A stretch of 64,000 nucleotides of DNA, taken from Paenibacillus dokdonensis (GTDB lineage Bacteria > Bacillota > Bacilli > Paenibacillales > Paenibacillaceae). Numbering within the stretch: position 1 is the stretch's first letter; every line of letters begins with the position of its first letter. The DNA lies in contig NZ_STGQ01000001.1 of NCBI RefSeq assembly GCF_004916975.1, positions 2,405,939-2,469,938 on the forward strand, written 5' to 3'. Both the position numbers and the translations under genes were made by a program. Of the stretch, positions 53,822-62,383 are shown piece after piece. The notes beneath the pieces were generated by a model, which worked only from the letters and a program-made list of their open reading frames with translations, did no database searches and was not told the origin of the DNA.

Positions 53822-54994
53822 TTAGTAAAGTTGTTTGCCTTGCATATATTGCAAAGCCGGAAAGGCTTGGTAAAGACCTAATATCGCAATACCCTGCAAT
53901 GCGGAACGGTGCTGTAAATTCGAAATTTCAATGGATACCTCCGTTACATCGGTTGTATGCAGACCAACCTTGGCCTGAAGCTGCTGCAAAGACAGCGATT
54001 TGGTGACTCCGCCCATAAGCAGTATTTTTTGAGGATTCAACAGGGCAATGATATTCATGATTCCAATAGCAAGCTGGTCCTCGAATTGCTCTATTAAATA
54101 CCGCGCCTGCAGATTTCCTGCTTCGGCCATCATAAATATCTGTTCAGCGGTAACCGTCTTCTTAAAGAGTGAGGAAGCGGCAGCCTCCAGACCTGAGCCG
54201 GAACAAACAATTTCAAAATGTCCCTTGGAAGAAGGGGCATACAATTGTTGATGATGAAACATCATATATCCGATCTCGCCTGCGGCATTGCGCGCTCCGC
54301 GAACCACTTTCCCGTCAACCAGTACAGCGGAGCCAAGCCCGGTGCCGATACCGATCAATACGGCGGAACTCAGATCCTGCAGCGCTCCCGAATACATCTC
54401 ACCGACGAGCGCAGCACGAACATCATTCTCCACGGTGACCGGAACATGAAACGTATCTTTGAAAAACTGGGCGAGTCCGATATTTTTCCACTCTGGGAGG
54501 TTAGGTGAACCCTCCAATACCACGCCTGTCAGCGGATCTACTACTCCGGGGGTGGCAATACTGATAAAGGCCAGCCTCTCCGGCGGTTGTCCCGATTGCT
54601 CAATGAATGAGCGTAAATCTGCTGCCATCTGATGTAGGAAATCCCCGCTGGTCTGATGGTGATATGTGGCAATCGTATCCTTCGCGATGCATTCACCTGC
54701 CAGATTAAACTGTCCAAAATGAATGGTGGTCCCACCCAAGTCGATGGCAACCCCGTATGCCGACTGTTTGGCGAAATGCAGCCTTGTTCCTCGTCGGCTT
54801 AAATCGTCATCTTCCTTCTCATCAAAAACAAGCTTTTCATCGATGAGTGTTTTGACGATATCAGATACCGTTGCTTTCGTAATCCCTGTTTGTTTGGCAA
54901 TCTCCGTGCGGGAAAGGGGGCCACTGTCCTTGATGATATTCAGCACCATCTCTTTGTTCAGCTTGCGGATCGTGCTTGGTAAATGTGCCTCCAT
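53822..54994 (-). CDS. ROK family transcriptional regulator (XylR/NagC-like)
   Basis: 390 residues: N-terminal winged helix (SRTEIAKQTGITKATVSDIV) and a ROK sugar-kinase-like domain with the ATP/phosphate-type motif YGVAIDLGGTTIHFG and IGIGTGLGSAVLVDG. The usual zinc-site CxCGxxGC is absent: the corresponding stretch (HFEIVCSGSGLEAAA) keeps a single Cys. It begins the minus-strand operon and has a palindromic operator upstream. Probably a sugar-responsive repressor. Confidence 0.9.
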   Translation of the reverse strand: MEAHLPSTIRKLNKEMVLNIIKDSGPLSRTEIAKQTGITKATVSDIVKTLIDEKLVFDEKEDDDLSRRGTRLHFAKQSAYGVAIDLGGTTIHFGQFNLAGECIAKDTIATYHHQTSGDFLHQMAADLRSFIEQSGQPPERLAFISIATPGVVDPLTGVVLEGSPNLPEWKNIGLAQFFKDTFHVPVTVENDVRAALVGEMYSGALQDLSSAVLIGIGTGLGSAVLVDGKVVRGARNAAGEIGYMMFHHQQLYAPSSKGHFEIVCSGSGLEAAASSLFKKTVTAEQIFMMAEAGNLQARYLIEQFEDQLAIGIMNIIALLNPQKILLMGGVTKSLSLQQLQAKVGLHTTDVTEVSIEISNLQHRSALQGIAILGLYQAFPALQYMQGKQLY

Positions 54995-55044
54995 GCTGCT
55001 TGATCACTTCTTTCATTCGGTATTCAATAGCGCATCATTGTTTT

Positions 55045-55073
55045 CATTTAAGTTTATAAACTATACTTAAATG
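55045..55073 (-). promoter_or_regulatory. ROK/XylR-type operator
   Basis: Perfect repeat CATTTAAGT ... ACTTAAATG (55045-55053/55065-55073) containing the perfect 12-base palindrome AGTTTATAAACT (55051-55062), 50 bases before the ROK gene. A related GTTTAT-rich half-site lies near 55127-55140. Confidence 0.65.
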
Positions 55074-55703
55074 ATAAAAATAAAAGTTTTAATTCCAAAT
55101 ACATGATTATAAAACTGAAATAATTTGTTTATAGGTTTATATTATATCCTTAATGAAAGCGATGTCAACATAAAAGCATACACAATAATTGGATAATAAG
55201 CTTTGAATACAATGAAGCGGTTTGGTGCAGGACAATTTAATAATGTACGAAGATGAACTAAGAAGAGCAACTAGATAGATAATTGAATGCAAATTCTTTG
55301 AAGCGTAGATCGTCGTATAACACAGCATTCATGCGGCGGTCCGACTTCGTCAACCCTTGATCGCCAGAGGAATTTCGGGAAAGTGGAATCAGGCAGACAA
55401 CCCTGCACTGGCTAAGTCCGTACGACCCGGCGCGTACGGGCCTTAAGCCATTGAGAGTTCATGAGTACAGAGAAGTCATAAGAATTCCCCGCAAAATAAT
55501 AATTAAAAACAACAATTACCTCAATAAAAACCAAATTTATACTTTACCGGTATTCTGACATAGACAGGCTCATATATAAGAACAACGCAGTTATTATTAC
55601 CAACTGGGAAATAGAACATCTGCTTGGTGTGGTAGGGTTCGAAACAAGGACACTTCGGTATAAGGATGAGATATCTGATTAGTATGTGGCGGATACAACA
55701 GGT
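55074..55703. other. Gene-free stretch of about 630 bases
   Basis: No supported gene. A GC-richer patch at 55330-55450 and an open frame without a start (about 55504-55680, containing IEHLLGVVGFETRTLRYKDE) may be remnants; neither has a ribosome-binding site or recognisable family. Confidence 0.4.
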
Positions 55704-55982
55704 CTACTCCACTTCGTTATGAAGTGGGGTCACCGTTTCGGTTCGTTTTTTGCGCCGGGAGAAAATATAAAGCGGTGCGATTCCCACCCATTCATATGAT
55801 TCGGATACCCCAGACAGTTCGGTTAGATTGTAGACAACGATAAATGGGAGTAGGCCGATGGCCAACACGGCATATAACAGTCCAAACATTAAGGATTTCC
55901 AGATCGATCCGGATTTGATCAACGTTTTCGCCTCGCTTTCATGACGAATGGGATGCCCGACAATCGGGAACGACGATCCCAA
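55704..55982 (-). CDS. Small membrane protein or fragment
   Basis: A 92-codon frame with two hydrophobic segments (MFGLLYAVLAIGLLPFIVVY and WVGIAPLYIF) and a basic tail. The only upstream start is a TTG next to an in-frame stop and without a ribosome-binding site, so it may be the C-terminal remnant of a larger membrane protein. Divergent from the MarR gene, whose operator overlaps its 5' end. Family not recognised. Confidence 0.35.
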   Translation of the reverse strand: MGSSFPIVGHPIRHESEAKTLIKSGSIWKSLMFGLLYAVLAIGLLPFIVVYNLTELSGVSESYEWVGIAPLYIFSRRKKRTETVTPLHNEVE

Positions 55983-55984
55983 TC

Positions 55985-56001
55985 ATATCGTATTGCGATA
56001 T
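55985..56001 (+). promoter_or_regulatory. Candidate MarR operator
   Basis: ATATCG-TATTG-CGATAT, perfect 6-base arms, 25 bases before the MarR gene start. Confidence 0.5.
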
Positions 56002-56025
56002 AAATATGTGAAGGAGGTCCTATTC

Positions 56026-56415
56026 ATGACTCATGAAAATCTGCCGAAAGCCGTGTACGAGCAGTTAGCTGAATTCAGGTACAGATTACGCAAGTTTATC
56101 CATTTCAGCGAAAATGCCGCTAGGAACATCGGGCTGACCCCTCAGCAACATCAGCTGATGCTTACGATACAGGGGTTCCCGGGCCGGGATTTTGTGACGA
56201 TCGCCGAGGCGGCTGAAAAACTGCAAATCACGCACCATGCCTGTGTCGGCCTTGTCTCTCGGTGTGTCCATGTAGGATTGATTATCCGCCGGGTGAACTT
56301 GGAAGATGCTCGCAGTATTCACATTGCCTTAACAGAGAAAGGAATGGATTTTCTCAGGAAACTGTCTGCTGTGCATCTGATGCAGCTGGAGAGTCTTGAT
56401 TTCAAGTTCCCTTAA
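56026..56415 (+). CDS. MarR family transcriptional regulator
   Basis: 129 residues with a winged helix: GLTPQQHQLMLTIQGFPGRD, the recognition region VTIAEAAEKLQITHHACVGL and the wing VNLEDARSIHIALTEKG. No cysteine in the usual redox position; three Cys in the recognition/wing region (CVGLVSRC). ATG at 56026 with AAGGAGG 8 bases upstream. Its target is unclear because the divergent neighbour looks like a fragment. Confidence 0.87.
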   Translation: MTHENLPKAVYEQLAEFRYRLRKFIHFSENAARNIGLTPQQHQLMLTIQGFPGRDFVTIAEAAEKLQITHHACVGLVSRCVHVGLIIRRVNLEDARSIHIALTEKGMDFLRKLSAVHLMQLESLDFKFP

Positions 56416-56503
56416 TACAGAGAAATGCAACCCTACAAAAGGAGCAACACAGCGTATCTACCGGAAAATAGGAAAATATCGTTATTCATCATTGATCATC
56501 GGT

Positions 56504-56551
56504 ACACAAAAGCACCCTCAAGTTTTCAATTGCTTGAGGGTGCTTTTGTGT
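56504..56551. terminator. Very strong terminator of the MarR gene
   Basis: A perfect 19-bp stem (56504-56522 with 56533-56551) around a 10-base loop; the TTTTGTGT arm supplies the T-run. Confidence 0.85.
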
Positions 56552-56818
56552 AGAAAGAGGTTTGATGTATTGGTTTTCAAATAATTGGATATTTTTATAT
56601 ATGAAAATCCTTAGTATAACTTATTGTTTATATATTTTCCAGATAGTAATCATTCATGATAGTATATCAATACTGAATCGATAGTAGGAAATCGATCTAT
56701 CGCCGTTCATGCTGAAAATTGGATAATGATATTGACAGAGGGGGAGAAAAGTTGAGAAGCTGCCGCGGGCACTTTTTTAATATGTAAATGGTATTTAGAA
56801 ATGGAGGGATCATCAGGC

Positions 56819-57064
56819 GTGACCGAAAAGCTAATCAGCAAAGAAGAGTGTGAAAAACTTTCAAAGAACAGATACGTTATTCGAATTAGCGAAAAATCAA
56901 TCACGTACTCAGATGAGTTCAAGCGGCTGTTTATCGATCAGTATATGATGGGGAAAACACCTAAAGAGATTTTCGAGACGCATGGTTTTGATGTGAACAT
57001 CATTGGTATAAATCGGGTAAAGCAAAGTGCGGGCCGTTGGAAGAAGACGAAGTCGGTATTATAA
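56819..57064 (+). pseudogene. Insertion-sequence-type HTH protein, isolated
   Basis: 81 residues (ITYSDEFKRLFIDQYMMGKT then PKEIFETHGFDVNIIGINRV) resemble the helix-turn-helix N-terminus (OrfA) of IS3-like elements common in Paenibacillus. It ends early and no transposase ORF follows, so it is a remnant. GTG start 11 bases after GGAGGG. The ATG at 56801 overlaps that site. Confidence 0.6.
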
Positions 57065-57375
57065 ATGTTTTGAGCTCGAGAAGCAGCCATAAAACTTTTT
57101 CAAGCAGCTGTTTTGCCATTTGGCTTTGGTGCTGCCCTTCTTCTATGAAGTTGTGAAAATCACCCCAATTCCTTGTGATTCCCCATTTGTTACTTGTAAT
57201 AAAGCTTCAAGTGCCATTTCATTCATTAATTTATAAGTTTTCCTTCAGGCAAACGAAAACCCCGATTACCTGCATACTCCGCAATGCATCCATCACCCAC
57301 CTTTTCCAAATATCAACTTTCTCGAAACTAAACGTTTGGGAGGGGGGATGAGCTCCCCTCTATAGCTCAAGAATC
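57065..57375. other. Degenerate stretch
   Basis: No supported gene. On the minus strand two short protein-like frames (about GDGCIAEYAGNRGFRLPEGK and MNEMALEALLQVTNGESQGI) adjoin with a frame change, and may be a remnant of an unrecognised gene. Confidence 0.3.
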
Positions 57376-57492
57376 AACAGCGCCTCGCTAAGCCGCAGCC
57401 TGGAGATCATCTACCGCTCGGACCGATATTTGAGCCAAGCCGCCAAAATTTTCATGGAACGAATTCAAACCTATTTTCAATCTCAGGAGTGA
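57376..57492 (+). pseudogene. C-terminal fragment of a LysR-type regulator
   Basis: About 38 codons ending in a clean stop (57490-57492) read NSASLSRSLEIIYRSDRYLS and QAAKIFMERIQTYF, the typical last strand and helix of the LysR effector domain. The rest of the gene is missing and no start is available. It abuts the histidine kinase gene, whose ribosome-binding site lies within its last codons. Confidence 0.7.
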
Positions 57493-57499
57493 GTATACG

Positions 57500-58963
57500 G
57501 TGTCTATACGGATTAAATTATTGCTGTCTTATACGGGGATGCTGGTCATCAGCTTGCTCGTATTTATCCTGACCGCCAGTCTGTTCACCATCGCGGCTAC
57601 GGGCGATATTCACAGCTTTCGGGATTTCTATAATGTCCATTATCAGCTCAATCCGTTGACCGAGCAGGAAGAGTCCATATTTCTGGAACTCAAATATCTT
57701 GCAAAAAACGAGCCGGATCAGCTTCAGAATAACCAACTTTTGCAGGACTACGACTTCAAGCTTAAAACGGTCCGTGCCGGTCTATATGTGCGCCGTGAAG
57801 ACTCCCAGGTATTCGAGTCGCATACGTTTAACCAGCCCGAACTCAGGCAGCATCTGCCTCTTTATGATTTGAACAACAATCAGATCCGCAGCACGTTTAA
57901 TATCGGGGAGAGGTTTTATGCTTATGCCAAGTTCGATTTCCTGTATTCCGATGGTGAGAAAGGGAGCGTCTTTGTCATTCGCGAACGAAGTCCATTTGGC
58001 GAAGTAACGCGCAGATTGTTTCCGATTATTATTCTTGTTCTCATCGGTCTAATCGTCATTGCGAATATGCTTTTATACCGTTGGATCACCAGGAGCGTCG
58101 TTAAACCGCTTCATTTGCTGCGAAACTCAGCTGAGCATATTCAGGAGGGCAACCTTCAGTTCTCGCTTGATCTGGATTCCAGGGACGAAATCGGTCAACT
58201 GAACGAGGCATTCGAGAATATGCGGCAAAGGCTTCAGGAGTCTGTCCAGCTCAGACTGCAGGATGAAGAGAATCGGAAGGAATTGATTTCGAACATCTCA
58301 CATGATTTGCGAACGCCAATCACGAACATCAAAGGTTACATTGAAGGCATACGTGATGGGGTCGCAGACACGCCGGAGAAGATGGACAAGTATGTAAACA
58401 TTATTTATTCCAAAGCCGCCGATTTGGATAAACTCGTTGACGAGCTGTTCCTTTATTCGAAACTTGATCTAAGACAGGTTCCGTTTATGTATGAGCATGT
58501 CGATATTGTTAATTTCCTGGACGATTGCATTGACGAATTGCACTATGTCATGGAGGAAAAGGCTATTGAGCTTAAGTGGGACAAACGCCCTCATCAAAGC
58601 CTCCAGGTCATTGCTGATCTTGAAAAATTAAAACGTACCGTACTCAATATCATTGAAAATGCCCAAAATTTTATGGATAAACAGTACAAATTCATTCATG
58701 TCTCTGTGCAAACTACCGCAACATGGGTCACAGTCGAAATCAAGGACAATGGAATGGGAATCTCACGTGAGGATATGCCGCATATTTTCGAACGTTTATA
58801 CCGTGCAGAACGGTCTCGCAATTCAGCGACGGGCGGGAGCGGGCTGGGACTTGCGATCGCCAGTCAGATCATCGCAGAACATGGCGGTCGTATTTGGGCG
58901 GAAAGTGAACCGGGAGCCGGTACGAGCCTATTTTTCACCCTGAAACGAACAACAAGCCTATAA
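57500..58963 (+). CDS. Sensor histidine kinase
   Basis: 487 residues: two membrane helices (about 7-33 and 173-194) flanking a 140-residue extracellular sensor, a HAMP domain (195-250), the phospho-acceptor ISNISHDLRTPITNIKGY (His268) and the ATPase domain with N box IIENAQNF, DNGMGISREDMPHIFERLYR and GGSGLGLAI. Autophosphorylates and passes phosphate to the adjacent response regulator. GTG start with AGGAGTGAG upstream. The sensor has no family I recognise. Confidence 0.94.
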   Translation: MSIRIKLLLSYTGMLVISLLVFILTASLFTIAATGDIHSFRDFYNVHYQLNPLTEQEESIFLELKYLAKNEPDQLQNNQLLQDYDFKLKTVRAGLYVRREDSQVFESHTFNQPELRQHLPLYDLNNNQIRSTFNIGERFYAYAKFDFLYSDGEKGSVFVIRERSPFGEVTRRLFPIIILVLIGLIVIANMLLYRWITRSVVKPLHLLRNSAEHIQEGNLQFSLDLDSRDEIGQLNEAFENMRQRLQESVQLRLQDEENRKELISNISHDLRTPITNIKGYIEGIRDGVADTPEKMDKYVNIIYSKAADLDKLVDELFLYSKLDLRQVPFMYEHVDIVNFLDDCIDELHYVMEEKAIELKWDKRPHQSLQVIADLEKLKRTVLNIIENAQNFMDKQYKFIHVSVQTTATWVTVEIKDNGMGISREDMPHIFERLYRAERSRNSATGGSGLGLAIASQIIAEHGGRIWAESEPGAGTSLFFTLKRTTSL

Positions 58964-58979
58964 AGGAGGGATAATAAGC

Positions 58980-59675
58980 ATGACGACGCGCATTCTCATC
59001 ATTGAAGACGAAACGACAATTGCCCAGCTGGAGCGGGATTATTTTGAACTGAACAGTTTTAGTGTTGATTTATGCCATTCAGGAACTGAAGGGTTGGAGC
59101 TTGCTCTTCACAGCGACTACGATCTTGTGATCATCGACCTGCAGCTTCCCGGCATGAACGGCTTTGACTTATGCAGCCAAATCAGACAGGCCAAGGAAGT
59201 TCCGATTCTGATCGTTTCGGCAAAAAAAGAAGAAATCGATAAAATCCGTGCATTTAATCTTGGCGCTGACGATTACATTACGAAGCCCTTTAGTCCCAGC
59301 GAACTGGTTGCCCGGGCCAAAGCTCATCTGACGAGATACGAACGGCTTTTGGCAAGGCAGCAGCATGCACAGAAATCCGAGATCCAGATCCGCGGCCTGG
59401 TCATTGATCAAACTGCCCGGAGGGTGCATGTACGCAATCAAGAGGTGATCTTTACGACACGAGAATTCAATCTGCTGAAATTTTTGGCAAGCCATCCGAA
59501 CCGCGTCTTCAGCAAAAACGAACTTTTCGAGCGGATCTGGGGCATGGATTCGAGCGGAGATATCGCGACGGTCACCGTTCATGTCCGCAAGCTGCGGGAA
59601 AAAATCGAAATTGATCCCTCCAATCCGCAGTACATCGAGACAGTATGGGGTGCAGGCTACCGCTTCACCGTCTGA
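58980..59675 (+). CDS. OmpR-type response regulator
   Basis: 231 residues: receiver domain with acidic pocket (IIEDE, residues 7-11), phospho-acceptor Asp53 in LVIIDLQLPGMNGFD and the VSAKKE switch region, then a winged-helix DNA-binding domain (TTREFNLLKFLASHPNRVFS, VHVRKLREKIE, YIETVWGAGYRF). Sixteen bases after the kinase gene with AAAGGAGGG as ribosome-binding site. It may regulate the surface-protein gene 134 bases downstream. Confidence 0.95.
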   Translation: MTTRILIIEDETTIAQLERDYFELNSFSVDLCHSGTEGLELALHSDYDLVIIDLQLPGMNGFDLCSQIRQAKEVPILIVSAKKEEIDKIRAFNLGADDYITKPFSPSELVARAKAHLTRYERLLARQQHAQKSEIQIRGLVIDQTARRVHVRNQEVIFTTREFNLLKFLASHPNRVFSKNELFERIWGMDSSGDIATVTVHVRKLREKIEIDPSNPQYIETVWGAGYRFTV

Positions 59676-59809
59676 TATTTTTAGGAATTGTTAATATAAT
59701 TTTTCGAATCTTTTTATCCCTTGTTTCTTGGGAGTTTAGGAGTCTCCTTTATTATAGAGTTATGACAAACAACGAACTTGCTCGTTGATCATTAAGGAGG
59801 ATAACACCT

Positions 59810-61183
59810 ATGAATAAATATTCTACGAAATTGGCAGCATTCATGCTTGTGGCGGCGCTGGGAGCAACGGCCCTTCCATTTAATGCGCTGCATGCGGAGG
59901 CTGCTTCCGTAAAACTTTCTGCAGAAGAGATCCAGCAGGCGGTAAGCTCGCTCACTCAGCTTCATGTCATGCAAGGTTATGAAAACGGCTCGATGGCCGT
60001 TCAAAATCAGATTACCCGTGCAGAATTGGCAAAAATGATCGTTACGACCTTCAACCTACAGGGCAAAGCCCAAACGACTGCAAGCATCACCGATATTCAT
60101 CCGCAGGCATGGTATTATCATTACGCCGCCGAGGTGGTAGGACAAGATATTATGCAGGCAAAAGACGGACGTTTTGATCCGCGTGGCACGGTGTCGGATG
60201 CCGAGCTGGTACAAATCACAGCCAAAGCGCTTCATCTCGACGTAAAATCCGTGAATTCCTGGGCGGAACACTTTTATGTCGAAGGAGGCAAAGCAACACG
60301 CGGTCAAGTGGCATATCTGCTGAACACGGCATATCAAGCGATTCTTTCACCAAATGTTAGGATCACACAAGGTCAGGAAATGGCTGACATTCTTAGCAGC
60401 ACAGATTGGCAAGGTACAAGAGTATACGACAAAGATAACAACGACTTGACCAATGAAAATGCAAACTTCATCGGTCTGGCGAAATATGATGTAAAATCAG
60501 GAAGATATGAATTCTTCGATGCTAAAACTGGTGAAAGTCGTGGCGATAGAGGGACATTCTTTATTACGAATGACGGGGAAAAGAGAATATTAATTTCAGA
60601 ATCAATGAATTATCAAGCTGTTGTTGACATGACAATACTAAATAAAAATGTTTTCACATATAAAAGAATGGGGAAAGATGCTCAGGGCAACGATGTAGAG
60701 GTATTTGTCGAACATGTTCCATATCAAGGAAAAAAGCTTGCTTTTACTGATTCGGACAAGCAGTTGAATGCTACTACAGGAGATATTAATAAAACCGTTG
60801 ATGGAGATCAAATTTTAGGCAGCACCCTTTGGCACGGAACAAAGGTATTGGATGAGAAAGGCAATGATGTAACAGAGTATAATTCCAATTTTATAAGTCT
60901 GGCAAAATTTGACGACAAGTCTAATAAATATGAGTTTTTCAATGTTAAAACAGGCGAAAGCCGTGGTGATTATGGTTACTTCGATATTGTACACGAAAAT
61001 AAAATAAGAGCCCATGTTTCCATTGGAAAAAACAAGTATGGTATCGCCGTTGAACTTACAGAGCTTAATCATAATAAATTTACGTATAAAAGAACGGGTA
61101 AAGACAAAGACGGCAAAGATATAACCGTATTCGTTGAACATGAGCCTTATGAAGGTAATTTCAATCCAACATTCACTTTTTAA
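59810..61183 (+). CDS. Secreted SLH + double DUF4822 surface protein
   Basis: 457 residues. Signal peptide about 1-32 (ending HAEAAS), an SLH-type region (about 35-185: VMQGYENGSMAVQNQITRAE, DIHPQAWYYHYAAEVV), then two DUF4822 domains that are near copies: DWQGTRVYDKDNNDLTNENA ... GRYEFFDAKTGESRGD and LWHGTKVLDEKGNDVTEYNS ... NKYEFFNVKTGESRGD. SLH units anchor it to the wall; DUF4822 is of unknown function. AAGGAGG precedes the ATG. Placement after a two-component system suggests regulation by it, by inference. Confidence 0.88.
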   Translation: MNKYSTKLAAFMLVAALGATALPFNALHAEAASVKLSAEEIQQAVSSLTQLHVMQGYENGSMAVQNQITRAELAKMIVTTFNLQGKAQTTASITDIHPQAWYYHYAAEVVGQDIMQAKDGRFDPRGTVSDAELVQITAKALHLDVKSVNSWAEHFYVEGGKATRGQVAYLLNTAYQAILSPNVRITQGQEMADILSSTDWQGTRVYDKDNNDLTNENANFIGLAKYDVKSGRYEFFDAKTGESRGDRGTFFITNDGEKRILISESMNYQAVVDMTILNKNVFTYKRMGKDAQGNDVEVFVEHVPYQGKKLAFTDSDKQLNATTGDINKTVDGDQILGSTLWHGTKVLDEKGNDVTEYNSNFISLAKFDDKSNKYEFFNVKTGESRGDYGYFDIVHENKIRAHVSIGKNKYGIAVELTELNHNKFTYKRTGKDKDGKDITVFVEHEPYEGNFNPTFTF

Positions 61184-61224
61184 AAACATCGATTACGATG
61201 AACTTGTAGATCGTGACAAGACGA

Positions 61225-61259
61225 AAACAGCCTGGAATGTTCTAGGCTGTTTTTTTCTA
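61225..61259 (+). terminator. Terminator of the DUF4822 gene
   Basis: AAACAGCCT (61225-61233) pairs with AGGCTGTTT (61244-61252), followed by TTTTCT. Confidence 0.85.
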
Positions 61260-61297
61260 TCCTATTAACAAACAACAAAAAAATTACCGAAAAAAGA

Positions 61298-61386
61298 TTA
61301 CGCTAATGGGTAACGATGGTTCATAACAGACATTTAAAGACAGCCGATCAAAAAGACCGGCTGTCTTTTTTAAACGAATGGGCAGT
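61298..61386 (+). repeat. Dispersed hairpin + TAACGGG element with terminator, copy 4
   Basis: TTACGCTAATGGGTAACGAT, then AAAGACAGCCG (61337-61347) paired with CGGCTGTCTTT (61359-61369) and T-run, then ACGAATGGGCAG. Same order of parts as copy 2. The remaining sequence up to 61598 shows no supported gene. Confidence 0.65.
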
Positions 61387-61598
61387 GTATCATGAAAAAT
61401 GGGTTATTATGGAATTAGTATTTTACGGAAATTAATTGGTGAGGGGGGAACCTAAGCGCAGAAGAGGAACATAAAACAAAGACATGGCTTATGGACCGAC
61501 AATAGGAGCTGCATGAGGAACGGCTTTTTGGTTTCATGTTTGATAATAATTTATATACATTAGAAAAAGAGTGTATTTATAGGGGAGAGTAGCTAATT

Positions 61599-62198
61599 AT
61601 GAGGAGATTCTACTCATTTGTACTTATTATGATTATTTTGTTTTTATCGGCTTGTCAATCTTCAGAACAATTAAAGCCAATAAAAGAAGAAACAATTGAT
61701 TTCGACATAAACACTGCCATTGAAATGGTTGAGAAGAAAGAAAAAATGATCATTGATTTAGCGTTGAGAGAAAAGGTGTCAAAACTGGAGTATGGGGAAT
61801 TAGAGAAATCTTTTACCGAAGAGTTTGGGGACCATGTTAAGGATATTCTATCTATATTATTTATCAATAATATGGATTCCGATCCCGAGTCAGATATGTA
61901 TGTACAACAGAATACACTCTACCCAACTGTCTTTCATAAAGGAATAAGTATAACAAATGCGGTCATTTATAAAAGTTACTTCGAGAATGAGTTTTTTAAT
62001 CAAACCAGATTAAGCATTAAGGAAGAATATGTTGGTGATGACGAGAAGTTAAAGGATTGGAAAAGAGAATACATTTTTACTCCAAACAAAAATGGAAAGT
62101 GGGAATTAAATGGATTTTCTGGCGTGATGAATTTTTCAGGAGAAGATTATAACATGAACTATTTAGAGTTGAAGATACCACCAGGAAATTCAAAATAG
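61599..62198 (+). CDS. Small lipoprotein of unknown function
   Basis: 199 residues with a lipoprotein signal (hydrophobic 6-18, lipobox FLSAC, Cys19) and a hydrophilic, Glu/Lys-rich mature part ending in beta-strand-like segments (REYIFTPNKNGKWELNGFSG). AT-rich relative to neighbours. GGGGAGAG precedes the ATG. I recognise no family. Confidence 0.8.
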   Translation: MRRFYSFVLIMIILFLSACQSSEQLKPIKEETIDFDINTAIEMVEKKEKMIIDLALREKVSKLEYGELEKSFTEEFGDHVKDILSILFINNMDSDPESDMYVQQNTLYPTVFHKGISITNAVIYKSYFENEFFNQTRLSIKEEYVGDDEKLKDWKREYIFTPNKNGKWELNGFSGVMNFSGEDYNMNYLELKIPPGNSK

Positions 62199-62310
62199 TT
62201 ATTCAAATATCATCGCCAGTGAAATGTCATTCATTATGGAAGGAAAAAGACAAGCGGATATCATAAATATAATTGGACTTGATCTTACTATAAAAGTATA
62301 CTAGTTTTAA

Positions 62311-62347
62311 CAAAATGCTGATAATGATAATCGTTATCAGCATTTTG
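62311..62347 (+). promoter_or_regulatory. Fur box inside a 14-bp palindrome
   Basis: GATAATGATAATCGTTATC (62320-62338, one mismatch to the Fur consensus) sits inside perfect arms CAAAATGCTGATAA ... TTATCAGCATTTTG, followed by TTTTGTTATT. It may act both as Fur operator for the AraC-type gene and as terminator for the lipoprotein gene. Confidence 0.85.
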
Positions 62348-62383
62348 TTTTGTTATTCATACATACAAAGGGAGATGGTTACT

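Noticed and set aside
55330..55450. GC-rich patch suspected to be a group II intron or structured RNA piece
   Set aside because: I could not find a domain V or other diagnostic helix; left as unassigned.
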